Origin: JAHEME01 sp034435035
GTDB taxonomy: Bacteria > Chloroflexota > Anaerolineae > Aggregatilineales > UBA3940
Assembly (NCBI GenBank): GCA_034435035.1
Contig: DAOTXW010000102.1
Coordinates: 1 to 8,940 of the forward strand
Direction of reading: 5' to 3'
Length of the DNA stretch: 8,940 nucleotides
Part shown: in pieces, positions 5,630-8,940 of the stretch
Numbering within the stretch: position 1 is the first letter of the stretch
Layout: every line of letters begins with the position of its first letter
Position numbers and translations under genes: made by a program
The notes under the pieces: model-generated
Database searches by the model: none
The model's input: only the letters and a program-made list of their open reading frames with translations
What the model was told of the DNA's origin: nothing

Positions 5630-6394
5630 TCAGCTGGTGATCTTCACCTCCCAGCGGCGCAGCGACTCCAGCTCCTGGTGGGCCGTCATGTCGAGGTGGA
5701 TCGGCGTCAGGGAGACGCACCCCTGCGCCACCGCCCACACGTCAGTGCCGGCCTCGTCCTCGTCGCCGGTCGGGCGGTCGCCGCCGATCCAGTAATAGGG
5801 GTGGCCGGACGGGTCGATGCGCTCAACGAGCACATCGTGATAGCGGCGGCGCCCCTGGCGGGTCACTTCCACGCCCCGGACGGGCAGCAGCGGCACGTTA
5901 ACGTTGAGCAGAGTCATCTCCGGCAGGGGATGGGCCAGCAGCACCGGCACCAGCCGCGCGGCGATGGCCGCCGCGTGGTCGAACTGCTGCTCGGTATAGG
6001 AGTTCAGCGAGACGGCGATGGCCGGGACGCCGAAGATGACCGCCTCCATGGCGGCGGTGACCGTGCCGCTGTAGGTGATGTCCTGGGCCAGGTTCGCGCC
6101 CTGGTTGACACCGCTGACCACGATATCCACCGGCTCCTTGATGAACCCCATGAGCGCCAGCGCGATGGCATCGGCGGGCGAGCCGCTGCAGGCAAAGCCG
6201 GGCGTGCCATCGGCCAGCGCCGCCGGCTGGATGCGCAGGGGATCGTGCAGCGTCTTGCGATGGCCGGCGGCGCTCTGGTTCTGCGCCGGGGCCATGACCG
6301 TCACCGCGGCGCCCTCGATGCCGCGCAGCGCCTTCTGCAGCGCCAAGATGCCCGGCGCATAGATGCCATCGTCATTCGTCACCAGGATATGCAT
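5630..6394 (-). CDS. surE: SurE, 5'/3'-nucleotidase (nucleoside monophosphate phosphatase)
   Basis: SurE is a metal-dependent acid-phosphatase-like enzyme that hydrolyses nucleoside 5'- or 3'-monophosphates, and in some species short polyphosphate, in the cytoplasm. The 254-residue product is of normal family length. It starts MHILVTNDDGIYAPGI, with the NDDG metal motif (N7, D8, D9). Then come APAQNQSAAGH (35-45, metal-ligand serine S41), SGSPADAIALAL (70-81) and VSGVNQGANLAQDITYSGT (93-111), with N97 as the fourth expected ligand. All key residues are present. The ATG start follows GGAGGA with about 9 nt spacing. It is 75 nt downstream of the MBL hydrolase gene on the same strand. I found no convincing promoter in that gap, so co-transcription is likely. 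Confidence 0.96.
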   Translation of the reverse strand: MHILVTNDDGIYAPGILALQKALRGIEGAAVTVMAPAQNQSAAGHRKTLHDPLRIQPAALADGTPGFACSGSPADAIALALMGFIKEPVDIVVSGVNQGANLAQDITYSGTVTAAMEAVIFGVPAIAVSLNSYTEQQFDHAAAIAARLVPVLLAHPLPEMTLLNVNVPLLPVRGVEVTRQGRRRYHDVLVERIDPSGHPYYWIGGDRPTGDEDEAGTDVWAVAQGCVSLTPIHLDMTAHQELESLRRWEVKITS

Positions 6395-6469
6395 GGGGTT
6401 TCTTCCTCCGAATACGGCTTCATCGGCTGCCGTCCCGGAATAGAGTACCTCGCTCCTGTTAACCCCGGT

Positions 6470-7315
6470 TTAAGCCTCCGCCGCGATGACTTCCAGCCGG
6501 CCGTCCTGCTCCACCAGCCGCCCGACCGGGATGCGCGCATCGTGGATGAAGATCAGGAGCGCGTCGTGGGCCAGCGCCCATTTCTGCCAGTGGCGCTTGG
6601 TCTCCAGCGTCACCAGCGGCTCGACATCGTAGGCGGTCATCCACGCCAGCCGGGCGAAGTGGGCCGCCAGCGAGGCCATGTCGCAGACGTACAGGGCCGC
6701 CTGCCCGCCCGCCTCGAAGACGACCGACTGGTGAGCGCGGGTGTGGCCGGGGGTCACCACGCAGCGCATGCCGGGGACGACCTCCGTCTCGCCGTCGAGC
6801 AGGCGCATCTGCCCGGAGGCCAGCAGCGGCGCGAAGTTGAACGCGTAGTAGGTGCCGCGGGTGCGCTCGTTGGGGAAGGCGGCATCCGCATATTCCAGCC
6901 GCTGCACCCAGTACTCCGCATTCGGGAAGGCCGGCATGATCTGCTCGCCTTCCAGCCGGGTGTTGCCGCCGCAGTGATCGGCGTGCAGGTGCGTGTTGAT
7001 GACCAGATCGACATCCTCCGGCCGCACCCCCTGCCGCGCCAGCCCCTCGATCAGGCTGCCGTCCGGGCGGGTGAGCGACAGGTTCCGCGCCGCCCGCGGG
7101 TCGATCTTGCTGCCGATGCCGGTATCGACCACAATGATGCGCCCGGCAGCGCGCACCAGCAGGCAGTGATGCGCCATCGGGATCAGGCCGTCGGGGCCTG
7201 GAGGGACGACGCGCTCCCACAGGACGCGGGGGACCAGCCCGAATACCCCGCCGGGGTCGGACAGCACCTGCCCATCGTTGATCAGCGTGATCTGGATGTC
7301 TCCGATCTGGATCAT
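6470..7315 (-). CDS. MBL-fold (metallo-beta-lactamase superfamily) hydrolase
   Basis: This is a zinc-dependent hydrolase of the MBL fold; the substrate cannot be told from the sequence. The 281-residue product carries the full metal set: THLHADHCGGN (108-118; H109, H111, D113, H114), TPGHTRAHQ (188-196; H191), the bridging aspartate in YVCDMAS (D212) and the late histidine in FIHDA (H258). VDTGIGSK (63-70) is the usual strand and loop before the metal site. Length and layout resemble the lactonase/hydrolase branch that includes AHL lactonases, but other members with this layout act on quite different esters or thioesters. No signal peptide is seen, so it is probably cytoplasmic. The ATG start has AGG about 5 nt upstream and a promoter 36-64 nt upstream. 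It is divergent from the S1-like gene and probably leads a two-gene unit with surE. Confidence 0.92.
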   Translation of the reverse strand: MIQIGDIQITLINDGQVLSDPGGVFGLVPRVLWERVVPPGPDGLIPMAHHCLLVRAAGRIIVVDTGIGSKIDPRAARNLSLTRPDGSLIEGLARQGVRPEDVDLVINTHLHADHCGGNTRLEGEQIMPAFPNAEYWVQRLEYADAAFPNERTRGTYYAFNFAPLLASGQMRLLDGETEVVPGMRCVVTPGHTRAHQSVVFEAGGQAALYVCDMASLAAHFARLAWMTAYDVEPLVTLETKRHWQKWALAHDALLIFIHDARIPVGRLVEQDGRLEVIAAEA

Positions 7316-7350
7316 ACACCTGCCCTGCCTGTGAAGGGGTTGAGAGCATC

Positions 7351-7379
7351 AGCTTACCGCCCGGCGCCCGCGCCCGCAA
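7351..7379 (-). promoter_or_regulatory. Promoter for the MBL hydrolase-surE unit
   Basis: On the minus strand, TTGCGG (7379-7374) and TAAGCT (7356-7351) are 17 nt apart. The expected start near 7344 gives a leader of about 29 nt, like that of the isomerase operon. The -35 is the same hexamer as at 3399-3404. Confidence 0.45.
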
Positions 7380-7434
7380 GCGCCCCCCGGCACCCATTAT
7401 CTCGAAAATGCCCCCCTTTTTGCTTACTTTCGGG

Positions 7435-7470
7435 TTGACATTTGCACGCTGTTCTGGCATGCTAGATAAT
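7435..7470 (+). promoter_or_regulatory. Promoter for the S1-like gene
   Basis: Two overlapping sigma-70-type readings exist: TTGACA (7435-7440) with CATGCT (7458-7463), 17-nt spacer, and TTGCAC (7442-7447) with GATAAT (7465-7470), also 17 nt. The block lies in an AT-richer patch (about 7396-7472) that stands out from the surroundings. Both could be used, giving start sites near 7470 and 7477. Confidence 0.6.
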
Positions 7471-7631
7471 TGTCTCGCCAATAGCAGCCGCCCGGTGTTC
7501 GTGCTGGCAGCATCCCCGCCGCCAGCCATCGGGCAGATGGACGCCAGGCGGTTGCCCGGGTAACAGCAGGTGTGTAGTGCAATCGGGAACACCTTTATCA
7601 CCAGAAGCGTATTGAGGAAGGTAGTCGAGCC
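7471..7631 (+). other. Long structured 5' leader of the S1-like gene
   Basis: About 155-160 nt separate the promoter from the start codon, with no gene in them. Local hairpins seen: GCTGGC (7503-7508) with GCCAGC (7521-7526); CCATC (7526-7530) with GATGG (7536-7540); GTTGCCCGGGTAAC (7551-7564), self-complementary apart from one G-U; AGGTGT (7568-7573) with ACACCT (7589-7594). The ribosome site GAGGAAGG is at 7614-7621. A regulatory role, for example autogenous control by the S1 protein, is inference. Confidence 0.4.
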
Positions 7632-8648
7632 ATGTCTACCGAACGTCATTCGCAAGGCAACATTCCCCCCATTGAACCCCAACTGGATACCGATGAAGGC
7701 TACTGGTCTGCGCTGCTTAAGGAAGGTGAGTTTGCCAGCAGCAGTTCGCCAGGGGCCGGCGGATGGGAAACCTATGGCCGCCACCTGGGAGATTCGCTGC
7801 ACAACGGCGGCTCTCAGCACCCCACTGCCCACGACTGGGCAATCGCCCAGCAGGCGCACAGCCAGGATGAGACCATCGACCTGGTGGTGACAGGCTACAA
7901 CCGGGGCGGGCTGCTGGTTTCGTGGAACAGCCTGCGGGGCTTTGTGCCAGCCAGCCAGCTGGTCAACTTCCCGGTCGATGCGGACGAGGCCACCCGGCGC
8001 GATCTGCTGGCCCGGCGCGTCAACCAGCGGCTGCGCCTGCGGATCATCGAGCTGGAGGTCTCGACTAACCGGCTGATCCTCTCCGAGCGCGCGGCCCAGG
8101 TCCAGCCGGGCCAGCGCGCGGCCACCCTGACCACCCTCAACGCCGGCAGCATCATCGAAGGCACCGTGACCAATTTATGTGATTTCGGCGCCTTCATTGA
8201 TCTGGGAGGCGTGGAAGGGCTGATCCACATCTCCGAGCTGTCCTGGGGGCGCGTCTCCCACCCGCGTGATATCCTGTCCACCGGCCAGCGCGTGCGGGTG
8301 TACATCATGTCGGTCGATCAGGAAAGCGAGCGCATCGCGCTGAGCCTGAAGCGCCTTCAGCCCGACCCGTGGGAATCCGTTGATCGCCGCTACGAGGTGG
8401 GGCAGACGGTAGAAGGCGTGGTCACCAACGTGGTGGACTTTGGCGCCTTCGCCTGCATTGAGGAAGGGCTGGAGGGGTTGATCCACATCTCCGAGCTGGC
8501 CGAGGGGCAGTTCCTGCACCCCCGCGCCGTGGTGAAGGAGGGCAGCCGGATCAAGGCCCGCATCCTGAACATCGACGGGCCGCACCGGCGGCTGGGGCTG
8601 AGTCTGCGCGGCATGGACAGCAACGGCCATGACGATCTGTTCGGGTGA
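7632..8648 (+). CDS. S1 RNA-binding domain protein, ribosomal protein S1-like
   Basis: It probably binds mRNA on the 30S ribosome during initiation, as short S1 proteins do outside Proteobacteria. The 338-residue product has a poorly conserved N-terminal extension (1-77) and three S1 OB-fold domains. Domain 1 (about 80-152: TIDLVVTGYNRGGLLVSW, GFVPASQL, LILSERA) is degenerate. Domain 2 (about 171-242: GSIIEGTVTNLCDFGAFIDL, GLIHISELSW, RIALSLKRLQ) and domain 3 (about 255-328: VGQTVEGVVTNVVDFGAFAC, GLIHISELAE, RRLGLSLRG) are canonical. Full-length proteobacterial S1 has six domains, so this is a short form; rpsA is the likely name, but a paralogous S1-domain protein cannot be excluded. The ATG start is set by GAGGAAGG 10 nt upstream. 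It is a single-gene unit with its own promoter, long leader and terminator. Confidence 0.9.
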   Translation: MSTERHSQGNIPPIEPQLDTDEGYWSALLKEGEFASSSSPGAGGWETYGRHLGDSLHNGGSQHPTAHDWAIAQQAHSQDETIDLVVTGYNRGGLLVSWNSLRGFVPASQLVNFPVDADEATRRDLLARRVNQRLRLRIIELEVSTNRLILSERAAQVQPGQRAATLTTLNAGSIIEGTVTNLCDFGAFIDLGGVEGLIHISELSWGRVSHPRDILSTGQRVRVYIMSVDQESERIALSLKRLQPDPWESVDRRYEVGQTVEGVVTNVVDFGAFACIEEGLEGLIHISELAEGQFLHPRAVVKEGSRIKARILNIDGPHRRLGLSLRGMDSNGHDDLFG

Positions 8649-8673
8649 GCGCGCTCCCGTTCGGGGCGCTCAG

Positions 8674-8695
8674 GGGGCCGCATGCGGCCCCTTTT
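8674..8695 (+). terminator. Intrinsic terminator of the S1-like gene
   Basis: The perfect palindrome GGGGCCGCATGCGGCCCC (8674-8691) is followed by TTTT (8692-8695) and starts 25 nt after the stop codon. A second, weaker hairpin (GAGCGC 8647-8652 with GCGCTC 8666-8671) overlaps the stop codon just before it. Confidence 0.85.
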
Positions 8696-8711
8696 GTGTC
8701 CGGCGGGGTGA

Positions 8712-8740
8712 TTGCTGGATCAGGTCAGCCATGCTACTAT
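8712..8740 (+). promoter_or_regulatory. Promoter for the gene at the right edge
   Basis: TTGCTG (8712-8717) and TACTAT (8735-8740) are 17 nt apart, with TG one base upstream of the -10 (TGCTACTAT, an extended -10). The start site is expected near 8747, directly downstream of the S1-like terminator. Confidence 0.6.
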
Positions 8741-8786
8741 CGCCCCATGATCCCACCAGTGACCGATAGACGAATGCCGCTGAACG

Positions 8787-8940
8787 ATGGCCTCTGATCG
8801 CCGCCCGAATCCCCCGGCGAAGGAAACCCGGCAGGCAGGAGTGCCCGGCGCAGGCGCCGGGCCGGCCAGCGCACCACCGGCCAGCACGCCGCCTGCCCGG
8901 CCGACACCGGCAGCGCCGACCCCGGCCCCGGGCGCTGCCC
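8787..8940 (+). CDS. N-terminus of an Ala/Pro-rich protein, cut by window edge
   Basis: The function is not recognised. An open frame runs from ATG 8787 to the window end (51 codons), starting MASDRRPNPPAKETRQ and continuing Ala/Pro/Gly-rich (PASAPPASTPPARPTPAAPT). Such disordered N-terminal tails often precede a membrane or enzymatic domain that would lie outside the window. Support is the promoter at 8712-8740 and the lack of stops. The ribosome site is weak, and an in-frame GTG at 8841, preceded by GGCAGGA, is an alternative start. An 8-bp inverted repeat (8844-8861, CCCGGCGC/GCGCCGGG) lies inside this stretch and may simply reflect its GC-rich composition. Confidence 0.45.
   Translation, partial: MASDRRPNPPAKETRQAGVPGAGAGPASAPPASTPPARPTPAAPTPAPGAA

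Noticed and set aside
3638..5738. Minus-strand open frames (335 and 340 codons) opposite the two Cys-rich genes
   Set aside because: Arg/Gly/Ala-rich shadows of the plus-strand genes; their similarity to each other merely mirrors the paralogy of the sense genes.
6395..6469. Search for a separate surE promoter
   Set aside because: Only poor hexamer pairs with wrong spacing were found (TTAACA with TATTCC at 14 nt), so co-transcription with the MBL gene is preferred.
5678..7438. Long plus-strand open frame of 586 codons
   Set aside because: It lies antisense to surE and the MBL hydrolase, both with complete catalytic motifs; the translation is Arg/His/Gln-rich, as expected of a GC-rich shadow frame.
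7568..7594. Hairpin AGGTGT/ACACCT in the S1-like leader considered as a terminator
   Set aside because: The stem is only 6 bp with a 15-nt loop and no T-run; it is treated as part of the leader structure.
6459..7859. Minus-strand open frame of 466 codons covering the MBL gene, its promoter and the start of the S1-like gene
   Set aside because: It is out of frame with the MBL hydrolase and antisense to the S1-like start; no recognisable domain and an Arg/Ala/Gly-rich shadow composition.
8844..8861. Inverted repeat CCCGGCGC-AG-GCGCCGGG considered as an operator or terminator
   Set aside because: It lies inside the Ala/Pro/Gly-rich open frame, where such GC palindromes arise easily from composition, and no T-run follows.

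Overview
This 8.9 kb window is GC-rich chromosomal DNA, densely packed with genes on both strands. Four predicted surface proteins carry long Pro/Thr stalks of the TPTxTxTPT type. Together with a lipoprotein parvulin, SurE, RsmI and a short three-domain S1 protein, they suggest a Chloroflexota bacterium, perhaps Anaerolineae-like. That assignment is inferred from protein style only; there is no rRNA or other marker in the window. I see no tRNA, rRNA, CRISPR array, transposase or phage gene.

Left part (1-3322, all minus strand). This is a tight unidirectional cluster read from right to left: a lipoprotein PpiC-type peptidyl-prolyl isomerase (3322-2390), two paralogous membrane proteins with an N-terminal anchor, a Pro/Thr stalk and a conserved two-cysteine C-terminal domain (2361-1603 and 1566-790), then rsmI (729 to beyond the left edge). 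The gaps are 28, 36 and 60 nt, so an operon is likely.

Middle (3323-5549). A 141-nt divergent control region holds a minus-strand promoter, a plus-strand promoter and, between and overlapping them, a perfect 9-bp inverted repeat that could be a shared operator. To its right are two tandem paralogues of a second surface family. Each has a signal peptide, an 18-cysteine repeat region, a Pro/Thr stalk, a C-terminal membrane helix and a short charged tail. The first also has an extra eight-cysteine domain. Their promoters look duplicated as well (TTGCGG-18-TATGCT and TTGCGC-18-TATGTT).

Right part (5550-8940). A hairpin separates the second Cys-rich gene from the convergent surE. A metallo-beta-lactamase-fold hydrolase lies upstream of surE on the same strand. 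It diverges from a gene for an S1-domain (ribosomal protein S1-like) protein with a roughly 160-nt structured leader and a good intrinsic terminator. A last promoter precedes the start of an Ala/Pro-rich protein cut by the right edge.

How the genes may work together (inference): the region from 790 to 5549 looks like one cell-envelope cassette. It has an extracytoplasmic foldase plus two N-anchored proteins on one side, two C-anchored cysteine-rich proteins on the other, and a common control region between them. Its function is unknown. The flanking genes rsmI, surE, the MBL hydrolase and the S1 protein are housekeeping or general metabolic genes.
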